Shown here: positions 1-6,554 of the stretch, in pieces | Layout: every line of letters starts with the position of its first letter | Numbering within the stretch: position 1 is the stretch's first letter | Source: Armatimonadota bacterium | GTDB lineage: Bacteria > Armatimonadota > Zipacnadia > Zipacnadales > UBA11051 | Direction of reading: 5' to 3' | NCBI GenBank assembly: GCA_003542955.1 | Contig: DPJP01000330.1 | Location: forward strand, 7,403 to 15,634 | Length of the DNA: 8,232 nucleotides | Position numbers and translations under genes: made by a program | The notes under the pieces: generated by a model | What the model saw: only the letters and a program-made list of their open reading frames with translations | What the model was told of the DNA's origin: nothing | Databases searched by the model: none

Positions 1-364
1 GGCCGCGCTGAGCACGATGCAGGCACGCGGGCAGTTCCCCGACTGCATCGTCGAGGGGCCGTTTGCGCTCGACAATGCCGTCTCTGTTGAGGCCGCGCGT
101 GTCAAGGGGCTGCAAGGGGATGTCGCCGGCGAGTGCGATATCCTTGTCACGCCCGATATCGAGTCAGGGAACATACTCAGCAAGTCGTTTGCGTTCCTGG
201 CCGGCGGGCGGGTTGCGGGCGTTCTCGTCGGAGCCGCCGCCCCCGTCGTGCTCACATCCAGAGCGGACACTGCGGAGGCGAAGCTGTACTCGATCGCCGT
301 TGCCGTGCTGATGGCGAACCTCGTGCGCAGCGAGCGCCTGAAGATCGGGCAGGTGCACTTCTGA
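1..364 (+). CDS. Phosphate acetyl/butyryltransferase family enzyme, C-terminal part (5' end outside window)
   Basis: The window opens inside this gene; the first whole codon is at base 2 and 120 residues precede the TGA at 362-364. The family moves an acyl group between coenzyme A and inorganic phosphate (acyl-CoA + Pi to acyl phosphate + CoA) in the cytoplasm. The visible part matches the C-terminal core: LVTPDIESGNILSK (visible residues 48-61), a Gly/Ala-rich strand ending VLVGAAAPVVLTSRAD (74-89), then AEAKLYSIAVA (91-101). The GN-I-L-K and P-V-V-L-T-S-R-A-D patterns are typical of phosphate butyryltransferase (Ptb) and phosphate acetyltransferase; the short, simple C-terminus fits Ptb-like enzymes slightly better. 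No butyrate or acetate kinase gene follows, although such a kinase is the usual partner; one could lie upstream. The acyl substrate cannot be decided from this fragment. Confidence 0.88.
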   Translation, partial: AALSTMQARGQFPDCIVEGPFALDNAVSVEAARVKGLQGDVAGECDILVTPDIESGNILSKSFAFLAGGRVAGVLVGAAAPVVLTSRADTAEAKLYSIAVAVLMANLVRSERLKIGQVHF

Positions 365-456
365 CAGCAGGGGCCGACTGACCCGCCCGGAAGGTCGCCG
401 CAAGGCCGACGGCGAACTGCGAAGTACCCAATACCCGAAACACAGGGGGCGAAGGT

Positions 457-1332
457 ATGTTCAAGCTCAGCGTAATCAGTGATGAGATATCCCAGGACTT
501 CGAGCGCGTCCTGCAGGTGTGTAAGGAGTACGAGGTTCCGCAGGTCGAGCCTCGGTCTGTCTGGGACAACCCGCCGCAGAATATCCCCGATTCTGACATC
601 GCAAGGATGAAGCGGCTGCTCGACGAGTACGAGATGAGTGTCTGCTGCATCGCCTCGCCATTCCTCAAATGTGATCTGGGCGATGACGAGCAATACCAGC
701 AGCACCTGGGGATACTGCGCCGCTGCATCGACATCGCGCACGTCTTCAACTGCAAGATCATCCGCGGCTTCACCTTCTGGCGCACCGGCCCACCAGAGAG
801 CGTGTGGCAGCAGCTGCTGGATGCCTACGATGAGCCGATCAGGATGTGCGAGCAGGAAGACGTGTACATCGGTATCGAGAACGAGGCATCGACCCACATC
901 GGCGCGGCGGCGGAGGCTGAGGCACTCTACAAGGACCTCGCCAACCCGCGCGTCAGAGCGATCTGGGACCCGGCCAATGAGGTGTTTGCCGAGAACGGTG
1001 AGCTTCCATTCCCCGACGCCTTCGAGCGCATGAAGCCGTTCCTCATCCATGTTCACATCAAGGATGCCGTGAAGGTGGATACCCCTGAGAAAGGGCGCTG
1101 CGTGCCGGTGGGCGACGGCGGCTACATCGACTACCCCGCCCAGTTCCAGGCGCTCGTGGATATGGGGTATGAGGGGGCATGTTCGCTCGAGACTCACTGG
1201 CGGCCCTCCGAGGAACTCGACAGGGACCTGCTGGATCAACCCGGCGGCGCAGCTTTCTCCGCTACCGGTGAACCGGCCAGCCGGATATGCTTCGACAAGA
1301 TAAAGCAGATCATGGCGGGGCTGGAGCTGTAG
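457..1332 (+). CDS. Sugar phosphate isomerase/epimerase family TIM-barrel protein
   Basis: A 291-residue protein of the xylose-isomerase-like TIM-barrel superfamily (AP_endonuc_2 fold), whose members isomerise or epimerise sugars, inositols or hydroxypyruvate-type substrates using a divalent metal. The N-terminus (KLSVISDEISQDF) is the first strand typical of this family. Likely metal ligands occur at the expected places: Glu141 in IGIENE (138-143), Asp171 in IWDPAN (169-174), His200 in HVHIKD (198-203) and Glu245 in SLETHW (243-248); GDGG (219-222) is also a family motif. There is no signal peptide, so it is cytoplasmic. The end, with PGGAAFS (262-268) and SRICFDKIKQIM (275-286), resembles the closing helix of homologues that act as dehydrated-sugar or inositol isomerases, but the substrate is unknown. 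The ATG at 457 is preceded by AGGGGG (444-449). It lies 92 bp after the acyltransferase gene and is followed by a strong hairpin. Confidence 0.9.
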   Translation: MFKLSVISDEISQDFERVLQVCKEYEVPQVEPRSVWDNPPQNIPDSDIARMKRLLDEYEMSVCCIASPFLKCDLGDDEQYQQHLGILRRCIDIAHVFNCKIIRGFTFWRTGPPESVWQQLLDAYDEPIRMCEQEDVYIGIENEASTHIGAAAEAEALYKDLANPRVRAIWDPANEVFAENGELPFPDAFERMKPFLIHVHIKDAVKVDTPEKGRCVPVGDGGYIDYPAQFQALVDMGYEGACSLETHWRPSEELDRDLLDQPGGAAFSATGEPASRICFDKIKQIMAGLEL

Positions 1333-1363
1333 CGGCCGCCGGAACCAACTGAGGTCATGCGCA

Positions 1364-1396
1364 TCCATCCGGCTCGGCTGCCAAGGGCCGGATGGA
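1364..1396 (+). terminator. Strong hairpin after the isomerase gene; possible terminator or mRNA-stabilising stem
   Basis: Bases 1364-1373 (TCCATCCGGC) are the exact reverse complement of 1387-1396 (GCCGGATGGA). Two more pairs (one T-G wobble) extend the stem inward to 12 pairs with a 9-nt loop (1376-1384). Outside an A-C mismatch, two further pairs form (1361-1362 with 1398-1399). It starts 31 nt after the isomerase stop and ends 57 nt before the HAD start. No T run follows, so it is not a textbook intrinsic terminator; it may be a Rho-assisted end, a 3'-end stabiliser or an intercistronic element. A second, weaker stem (1397-1402 with 1417-1422, 14-nt loop) lies just downstream. Confidence 0.45.
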
Positions 1397-1441
1397 CGCC
1401 GCCTCGACGCCCGTATGCGGCGCCGCAGCCCCGCACGAGAC

Positions 1442-1446
1442 GGAGG
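1442..1446 (+). promoter_or_regulatory. Ribosome binding site that sets the HAD gene start
   Basis: GGAGG at 1442-1446 stands 7 nt before the ATG at 1454. An in-frame ATG at 1415 would add 13 Arg/Pro-rich residues ahead of the conserved N-terminus and would put this GGAGG inside the coding region. The start at 1454 is therefore preferred. Confidence 0.8.
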
Positions 1447-1453
1447 ACCAATA

Positions 1454-2257
1454 ATGTCCGCTGACATACGCCTCATCGCCACCGATCTTGACGGCACGCT
1501 ACTCGACGAGAACGGTGAGGTGTCACCCGCCAATGCACTGGCGCTCGCAGATGCCGTCGCCGCCGGTATAACGGTCTGCATCGCGACGGGCCGCAGCCAC
1601 GCTTCGGCATCACGTTTCGCCCGCGAGCTTGGAATCGGCGACAGCATCGCCATCAGCTATAACGGCGCCATGGTGCGACGCGTCGCCGAGGATGAGCCGC
1701 TGTTGCATGTACCGGTCGAGGCCGAACTCGCCTGCGCCATTGTCCACCACTGCATTTCAGAGCGGCTCCACCTGGATTACTTCATCGACGATAGACTCTA
1801 CGTTACCCATGTGGACTACTGGGCGCGAATCTACCTGGCCCGTACGGGTGATATGCCGATCCCGGTCGGCGACCTGAGGCAGTTCGACGGCCGCACACCC
1901 ACAAAGCTGCTGGTCTCCGCCGACCCGGAACTGGTGACGGAGCTGTTCCCCCGCGAGCAGCAGCGTTGGGCCGGCAAGCTCTTCGTCACCCACTCACTGC
2001 CCGAGTACATCGAGTACCTCAATCCTGATGCGACCAAGGGCAGTGCCCTGCACTGGCTGGCAGAGCATCTGGGCATCCCGATGGAGCAGGTCATGGGGAT
2101 CGGCGATCAGCTCAACGACCTGCCGATGATCCAGAGTGCAGGCGTCGGTGTGGCGATGCCCGGCGCCGCCGACCGCGTCAAGCAGGATGCCGACTATGTG
2201 GCCGCCTCCGCGGCCGAAGGCGTCGCCGAGGCTATCAGGCATTACATCGACATCTGA
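1454..2257 (+). CDS. Cof-type HAD-superfamily phosphatase (HAD-IIB)
   Basis: A 267-residue cytoplasmic hydrolase that removes phosphate from small molecules, typically sugar phosphates or cofactor-like phosphates, through a phospho-aspartate intermediate with Mg2+. All four HAD motifs are intact: motif I DLDGTLLD (11-18; Asp11 nucleophile, Asp13 acid/base), motif II ATGR (44-47), motif III Lys195 in DATKGSAL (192-199) and motif IV GIGDQLND (215-222; Asp218 and Asp222 bind metal). The region between motifs II and III (about 85-185) is a type C2 cap, which places it in the Cof/YidA-like branch; the length is normal for this branch. Cap residues do not reveal the substrate. The start is fixed by a GGAGG 7 nt upstream. 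It lies 121 bp after the isomerase gene, across a hairpin, so co-transcription is possible but not certain. A role in dephosphorylating a sugar phosphate made nearby is only inference. Confidence 0.93.
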   Translation: MSADIRLIATDLDGTLLDENGEVSPANALALADAVAAGITVCIATGRSHASASRFARELGIGDSIAISYNGAMVRRVAEDEPLLHVPVEAELACAIVHHCISERLHLDYFIDDRLYVTHVDYWARIYLARTGDMPIPVGDLRQFDGRTPTKLLVSADPELVTELFPREQQRWAGKLFVTHSLPEYIEYLNPDATKGSALHWLAEHLGIPMEQVMGIGDQLNDLPMIQSAGVGVAMPGAADRVKQDADYVAASAAEGVAEAIRHYIDI

Positions 2258-2385
2258 GTGAGACCGGGCGCGTGGAGGACCGCGCGCACCGATGGCGAAG
2301 GGTACCGCGTGCATCGGTCGTCGCTCTGAGGCCGTTGGACGCGATCACAGGTGCCTTCGAGGCAAATGGTCGGAGGTGAGCCGGA

Positions 2386-3816
2386 ATGCCGCGCCAGTGT
2401 GCCCATCGCGCCGGACTCGCGGGCGCCATGCTCGTGCTGTGCTGTGTGCCGGTCAGAGCGCTGGAGCCCGAGGTCATCGGCGCCCTGACGCTCTTCGAGT
2501 GGCGCCGTGTGAGCGATGCCCGGGTGCTCAACGCGCAGTGGCTTGCCGATGGCAGCGCAGTGGCCTATGGCGGGTATGCGCCCGAGACGGGCGAGCCCTT
2601 TGTTGCCGTAGCACCACCCGGGCCGGGCAACACGCGCCGCTTGACAGGCGCCGCGTCTCCGCACTTCGCGGTGGCCCCGCGCGCCCGCACCGTCGCGTAC
2701 TGGCAGAGCGTGGCATCCGAGCACGGAGCCAGCGCCGAGTTGAGCCTGCTTGATCTGAGCGTCGATCTCACCTCGACACTCGGAGCCCCTCGCAGCGTCA
2801 ACCCGGCCATGCACATTGCGTGGCTCGATGATACCCACCTCATCTTCACATTTGAGCGGCCCGAGGCGGGAGTGGCATCGCTCTTCGCCGCCGACACCCG
2901 CGGCGGACCGCCGGAAGAACTGCTGCGGCTCGACGGGTGTTCGTGGACGTCGCTCGAGCCGACCGGCGCAGGTGACCTGTTGGCATCCGTCCGCTCCGCC
3001 CCCGGCTTACGCAGATACCTGGTGAGCCTCGAGGAGAGCGGTACCGTCTCCGTCGTCCCCGCCGATATCGCTTTCGCTCTGGATGGCGCCGCTCTCGAAC
3101 TGGACGCCGACGGCCAACTGATACGCTCTACGTCGCGCACCGAGGCCACTATAGTCGATACCGGCGTGACCGGCCTGTGCATCCGACGCGCCGACGAGGC
3201 TCTCATCTACACCAAGTCCCACAGTCTCCTGGTCGCCGCCCTGGGCGGCGGGGAGCCCCGGCTTCTCCAGACGCACTCGCAGCACCTCCCCGCTCTCAGC
3301 GGGTGCGCATGGTCGCCAATGATTGCTGACGTCTGTGCGTGGAGCAGCACATCGTTGCCCGGTGGGCTCTGGTGCGGCAGGCTTGGCACCGAGACGGTAA
3401 CGGGGCGCTTCCGCTTCAGCCCTGACTCGACGGTTATTGGCGGACGCCGCCTGTGGGTGGCGCCGCGCTTTCTCGTCGATGACGCAGGCGTCGTAACCGA
3501 GCCCGACTGGAAGACGCTGAAGGCCTGCTTCGAGGTGACGCGAGTACTGCGGGCGAGTGACTTCATCATCGCCGAGGCGCGCAGCATCGGGACACAGGGC
3601 GGCACCGTCAAGCGATTGACCGGCAGCCCGGACCCACCGCCGCTGGACGGCGAAGGCGGGCACATCCGCATCGGCACTGGTGACGAGCGGCCGATGGAGT
3701 GGATGAGCAGCTTCCGCGCCCGCCCGATCCCCGGCCTCGCCGGATGGCTCGAAGGCACATCCGAGGTCGGTGCAATGCTCAGCGTGGACGTCGAGCGCCG
3801 AGCGCTTGCCCCATAG
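2386..3816 (+). CDS. Exported beta-propeller-like protein of unknown function
   Basis: A 476-residue protein I cannot assign to a named family. The N-terminus is a Sec signal peptide: Arg/His at 3-8, a hydrophobic core (11-21) and a likely signal peptidase I site VRA|LE after residue 25. Cys19 and Cys20 lie in the core, but LVLC is a poor lipobox, so lipoprotein status is doubtful. The mature part has short strand-turn-strand units like TolB/WD40-type propeller blades: NAQWLADGSAVAYGG (49-63), PHFAVAPRARTVAYW (92-106), MHIAWLDDTHLIFTF (142-156), GCAWSPMIADVCAW (306-319) and FRFSPDSTVIGGRRLWV (342-358), alternating with segments such as TRRLTG (83-88) and VKRLTG (408-413). The C-terminal 60 residues look less regular. 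A good Shine-Dalgarno, GGAGGTGA (2372-2379), precedes the ATG by 6 nt. It may bind a ligand or protein outside the cytoplasmic membrane. No catalytic motif is visible. Confidence 0.82.
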   Translation: MPRQCAHRAGLAGAMLVLCCVPVRALEPEVIGALTLFEWRRVSDARVLNAQWLADGSAVAYGGYAPETGEPFVAVAPPGPGNTRRLTGAASPHFAVAPRARTVAYWQSVASEHGASAELSLLDLSVDLTSTLGAPRSVNPAMHIAWLDDTHLIFTFERPEAGVASLFAADTRGGPPEELLRLDGCSWTSLEPTGAGDLLASVRSAPGLRRYLVSLEESGTVSVVPADIAFALDGAALELDADGQLIRSTSRTEATIVDTGVTGLCIRRADEALIYTKSHSLLVAALGGGEPRLLQTHSQHLPALSGCAWSPMIADVCAWSSTSLPGGLWCGRLGTETVTGRFRFSPDSTVIGGRRLWVAPRFLVDDAGVVTEPDWKTLKACFEVTRVLRASDFIIAEARSIGTQGGTVKRLTGSPDPPPLDGEGGHIRIGTGDERPMEWMSSFRARPIPGLAGWLEGTSEVGAMLSVDVERRALAP

Positions 3817-3880
3817 GCCCCGCCCCGCGCCATATTGGTCCGGCCGATGCATCTGCTCCCCACAACAAACCCTTCAGGAC

Positions 3881-3887
3881 GGGAGAG
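3881..3887 (+). promoter_or_regulatory. Ribosome binding site that sets the GNAT gene start
   Basis: GGGAGAG at 3881-3887 lies just upstream of the ATG at 3892 (GGAG to ATG spacing 6 nt). An in-frame ATG at 3835 would add 19 unconserved residues and has no comparable site before it (only CCGC-rich sequence and ATATTGG), so 3892 is preferred. Confidence 0.65.
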
Positions 3888-3891
3888 AGCG

Positions 3892-4878
3892 ATGGTCACT
3901 GAATACCCGCCGCTACGGTTGAAGTCCGATGAGGAAGCCCTCCTCTTCAAGGTGATTGCGCCTGAGCCCGAGTGGAAGGAGCGCCTGCTGAGCCGCCTCT
4001 CCCACAAGGGGCCGCTATGGGACAAGCCGATGAACAACGCGCTCGAGGCCGGCCTGGAGGGCATGACGATGTACTTCTTCCAGCTGCGGCTCGGTGACGT
4101 CGCCGTCGGCAACCTCACCATCGTCGAGGCGCTCGACAGGCCCATCGCCCTGCTGCAGCATGTCTTCACCGACCCGGACCACCGCCGCAAGGGCATCTGC
4201 AACAGCATGATGCAGGCCATGGTTGACGACTTCAGAGCCCGTGACGGCCGGGCGATGTATCTGGGCACGGGCTATGATACCCCGCCGTACCACATCTATC
4301 GATCATTCGGCTTCGAGGGCATCGGCACCACCGGAGCGATGGTGTGGGCGCTCGATGATGCCTACCCCGAAAGCTACTTCGCGGGGGGGCCGGTGCTGCT
4401 GCGGCCCATGCGCTGGGGCGACTGGGCTCCGCTGACCGCGCTCTACCAGCAGATCGATGGGTGGGACCTGCGCGGCTACTGCTTCGGCCAGTTCGGCCAC
4501 AGCTCCTACGAGAGCACCTTCTGCAGGCTGCAGGAGGTCATCGAAGAAGGGAAGGCCGCGCACGCGACGGTACTCGAGGACACGACTACCGGAGCCGTTA
4601 TCGGCCACGCATTCATCATGCAGGACGAAAAGTGGCCGGGGGGGCCGAAGGTCCTCGAGTGCTTCGTCCACCCGCGGTATGAAGACAGAACCCCTGAACT
4701 CCTGAGTGCCGTTGCGGCGGCGGCCGACACCCGCTTGAAAGCGTATGCCGACGCCGACGCCTCCGGCAAGCTCGACGCGCTCGAGCAGATCGGCTTCGGC
4801 CGGGAGGCTCTGCTCAAAGCTCAATACGTGCGAAAGGACGGCCGTGCCGCGGATGTCGTGGTGCTGACGCGCCGCTGA
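3892..4878 (+). CDS. Tandem double-domain GNAT-family N-acetyltransferase
   Basis: A 328-residue cytoplasmic protein with two GNAT-like halves. GNAT enzymes pass an acetyl group from acetyl-CoA to an amine. In the first half (about 5-155), strand LGDVAVGNLTIVEAL (67-81) is followed by the acetyl-CoA-binding segment QHVFTDPDHRRKGICNSMM (89-107) and the closing YHIYRSFGFEGIG (133-145), the usual Y-x-x-x-GF end of the fold. The pyrophosphate loop reads RRKGIC (98-103), with Cys where Gly or Ala is usual. The second half starts with VLLRPMRWGDWAPLTALY (168-185), which resembles the N-terminus of a GNAT domain, and has ECFVHPRYEDRTPELL (256-271) and LEQIGFGREALL (297-308). Its loop lacks the Gly-rich signature, so it is probably non-catalytic and serves substrate binding or dimer-like packing. 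It sits 75 bp after the propeller gene and 55 bp before the hydrolase gene. The acceptor is unknown. Confidence 0.88.
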   Translation: MVTEYPPLRLKSDEEALLFKVIAPEPEWKERLLSRLSHKGPLWDKPMNNALEAGLEGMTMYFFQLRLGDVAVGNLTIVEALDRPIALLQHVFTDPDHRRKGICNSMMQAMVDDFRARDGRAMYLGTGYDTPPYHIYRSFGFEGIGTTGAMVWALDDAYPESYFAGGPVLLRPMRWGDWAPLTALYQQIDGWDLRGYCFGQFGHSSYESTFCRLQEVIEEGKAAHATVLEDTTTGAVIGHAFIMQDEKWPGGPKVLECFVHPRYEDRTPELLSAVAAAADTRLKAYADADASGKLDALEQIGFGREALLKAQYVRKDGRAADVVVLTRR

Positions 4879-4933
4879 GAGCTCTCGGCCCCCTCGAGCG
4901 CGCCAACCACAGCCTGACTGGAGACGCGTCGCC

Positions 4934-6358
4934 ATGAACTGGGTATTCATCGTCAGTGATACGCTCAGGTGGGACTACCTGGGCTGCTACGGCAACGAGT
5001 GGATCAGGACGCCGAGTCTCGACGGGCTCGCCGAGCAGAGCGCCGTCTTCACGAATGCCTTCGCCGAGAGCCTGCCAACACTGCCTGCCCGCCGCTCGAT
5101 GCAGACCGGTCGAGTGTGCACACCCGCCCGCTACATCCAGCAGCACACCGACTCGGTGGCGAACTACGGCTGGCACCCGCTCTTCGACCAGGATGTCACC
5201 GCAGCCGAGTGGCTTGCTCAGCAGGGCTACTACTCCGGCTTTGTCACTGATGTCTACCACATGCTCAAGCCGGGGAAGAACTTCCACCGCGGCTTCTACT
5301 ACTGGTCCTGGGTGCGCGGGCAGGAAGGCGACATGTACGGCATCCGCGACAAGCGACAGGTCATCGACCTGCTTAGGCAGACCACCGCCGATGCCGACGC
5401 AATGTCCGACGAGCACTGGGTCATCCAGCACCTCATGTGCAGGAAGGACTGGCAGACTGACGCGGATACGTCGGTGGCGCAGGTCATGCGCAATGCCGCG
5501 TCCTTCATCGAGTCCTACACTCTGGACAAGCCCTTCTATCTCTGGGTGGACTGCTTCGACCCCCACGAGCCATGGGACCCACCGGCGGAGTTCGCCCGCG
5601 AGTACTACTCCGAGTATGACGGGCTCTACGGCGTCTGCCCGCCCAGCAGCGTCACCAACCTCGACGAGCACGTCTACGAGTGCGTGAAGGCCGCATACGC
5701 CGGCGAAGTCACACTTGTCGACAAATGGGTCGGCTACTTGTTCGAGGCCCTCGAGGCAAAGGGCGTCATCGACGATACGCTCATCGTGTTCACCTCCGAC
5801 CACGGCACGATGATGGGTGAGCAGGACGAACTGCACAAGGGCGAGAGCCGCCTCAGGCACCAGTGCACGCGCGTTCCGCTGTTGATCAGGCACCCGCGTG
5901 GGGAGCTTGCCGGGCAGCGGGTCGATGCCTTCGTCCAGCACCATGACATCCTCCCGACGGCACTCGGCATCATGGGACTCGACGCCCCGGAGCGCGTCAC
6001 GGGACGCGACATCTGGCCGATTGCAGCGGGCGAGCGCCCCTCCGACAGACAGAGCGTCTTCATCGGCTGGAGCCGCTACTGCAGCGTGCGTACCAGAGAC
6101 TACAACCTCATCCTGCCGCTGTGGGAGGAGAACATCGACGGGCCAGGCGTCCGGGAGCTGTACGACATCAGGAAGGACCCGGACGAGCTGGTCAATGTCA
6201 TCGATGATCACCCGGCGGTCGCTCGGGAGTTGGCGGAACTGGCCCAGGAGTACATCAGCACGCAGGCGCCGCTGAGCACCGGCACGATCCAGCAGCCCGA
6301 CGCGAAGACCATGAAGGAAGCCACGATCACCTTCGACGCACTGCCGCAGGTGCGGTAG
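4934..6358 (+). CDS. Sulfatase-fold (alkaline phosphatase superfamily) hydrolase with Thr at the nucleophile position
   Basis: A 474-residue protein with the sulfatase fold and no signal peptide, so probably cytoplasmic. Family marks: VFIVSDTLRWDYLGCYGN (4-21), IRTPSLDGLA (24-33), SLPTLPARRSMQTGR (46-60), DPHEPWDPP (209-217), FTSDHGTMMGE (286-296), HKGESRLRHQ (301-310) and RVPLLIRHPRG (313-323). Two key positions deviate from true sulfatases. The [C/S]-x-P-x-R site, where Cys or Ser becomes formylglycine, reads T-L-P-A-R (49-53), and the usual first metal pair Asp-Asp reads Asp9-Thr10. The second metal pair is Asp289-His290, as in phosphonate monoester hydrolases/phosphodiesterases, rather than Asp-Asn. 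Thr49 may therefore be a direct nucleophile as in nucleotide pyrophosphatases/phosphodiesterases, with a phosphoester as substrate. That is inference; a sulfoester or degenerate enzyme remains possible. The ATG at 4934 has GGAGA (4920-4924) 9 nt upstream. Closely spaced after the GNAT gene, it is likely co-transcribed with it. Confidence 0.88.
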   Translation: MNWVFIVSDTLRWDYLGCYGNEWIRTPSLDGLAEQSAVFTNAFAESLPTLPARRSMQTGRVCTPARYIQQHTDSVANYGWHPLFDQDVTAAEWLAQQGYYSGFVTDVYHMLKPGKNFHRGFYYWSWVRGQEGDMYGIRDKRQVIDLLRQTTADADAMSDEHWVIQHLMCRKDWQTDADTSVAQVMRNAASFIESYTLDKPFYLWVDCFDPHEPWDPPAEFAREYYSEYDGLYGVCPPSSVTNLDEHVYECVKAAYAGEVTLVDKWVGYLFEALEAKGVIDDTLIVFTSDHGTMMGEQDELHKGESRLRHQCTRVPLLIRHPRGELAGQRVDAFVQHHDILPTALGIMGLDAPERVTGRDIWPIAAGERPSDRQSVFIGWSRYCSVRTRDYNLILPLWEENIDGPGVRELYDIRKDPDELVNVIDDHPAVARELAELAQEYISTQAPLSTGTIQQPDAKTMKEATITFDALPQVR

Positions 6359-6370
6359 CGCGGGCTCGTT

Positions 6371-6396
6371 GGGCCGGGTGCATGCTCTCCCGGCTT
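6371..6396 (+). terminator. GC-rich hairpin after the hydrolase gene; possible transcript end
   Basis: GCCGGG (6373-6378) pairs with CCCGGC (6389-6394) around a 10-nt loop, and two G-T wobbles (6371-6372 with 6395-6396) extend it to 8 pairs. It begins 13 nt after the hydrolase stop codon. No T tract follows, so Rho-independent termination is uncertain, but the position suits the end of the upstream transcription unit. Confidence 0.35.
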
Positions 6397-6431
6397 CCCG
6401 CTCGTCCACATCGCCGTCCCGGCCCGCCTGT

Positions 6432-6445
6432 CAGGTGCCAGGTGC
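6432..6445 (+). repeat. Tandem 7-bp repeat CAGGTGC x2 with overlapping dyad
   Basis: CAGGTGC occurs twice head to tail (6432-6438 and 6439-6445). The second copy sits in the near-palindrome CCAGG-TG-CCTGG (6438-6449). It lies about 110 bp before the sigma gene start. It may be a protein-binding site or chance in GC-rich DNA. Confidence 0.3.
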
Positions 6446-6501
6446 CTGGGCAGGCTGTTGCCCCACAGCCCCGTATCGCCAGGTCACAGATTCACTCGCC
6501 G

Positions 6502-6528
6502 GCGCATGGGGATTCGCCCTCCCCGCGC
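6502..6528 (+). promoter_or_regulatory. Hairpin in the leader just upstream of the sigma-factor gene
   Basis: GCGC (6502-6505) and GGGG (6508-6511) pair with CCCC (6521-6524) and GCGC (6525-6528), giving 8 G-C pairs with a 2-nt AT bulge and a 9-nt loop. It ends 13 nt before the Shine-Dalgarno element at 6542-6549. If transcribed, it could influence translation of the sigma gene, or it could be a terminator-like end of an upstream transcript. No recognised riboswitch pattern is seen. Confidence 0.35.
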
Positions 6529-6541
6529 ATCAGTATTCACG

Positions 6542-6549
6542 AAGGGAGG
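6542..6549 (+). promoter_or_regulatory. Strong ribosome binding site of the sigma-factor gene
   Basis: AAGGGAGG at 6542-6549 stands 5 nt before the ATG at 6555 and is the most convincing Shine-Dalgarno sequence near this open frame. The frame upstream has no comparably placed start, and the conserved sigma region 2 begins about ten residues after this ATG, which supports the choice. Confidence 0.8.
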
Positions 6550-6554
6550 CGGAC

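Noticed and set aside
395..415. Inverted repeat TCGCCG / CGGCGA after the acyltransferase gene as a terminator
   Set aside because: Only 6 pairs with a 9-nt loop and no T run; expected by chance in GC-rich DNA.
2288..2318. Inverted repeat ACCGATG / CATCGGT in the gap before the propeller gene
   Set aside because: Seven pairs with a 17-nt loop and no associated promoter or T run; too weak to call a terminator or operator.
2352..2364. TGCCT-TCG-AGGCA dyad near the propeller gene's Shine-Dalgarno as an operator
   Set aside because: A single 5-bp dyad without a second copy or a convincing promoter; the nearby TTGGAC (2335-2340) has no acceptable -10 box at normal spacing.
2404..2445. Lipoprotein signal (Cys19/Cys20) in the propeller protein
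   Set aside because: LVLC has Leu at the position before Cys where Gly, Ala or Ser is expected; cleavage after VRA (residue 25) fits a standard signal peptide better.
3207..4268. A 353-codon - strand open frame spanning the propeller and GNAT genes
   Set aside because: It runs across two well-supported + strand genes and their gap, and its Ser/Arg/Pro-rich composition is typical of a shadow frame.
4814..6409. A 531-codon open frame on the - strand opposite the sulfatase-fold gene
   Set aside because: The + strand protein has many family motifs and a ribosome binding site. The antisense translation shows no recognisable motif; long antisense frames are common in GC-rich coding DNA.
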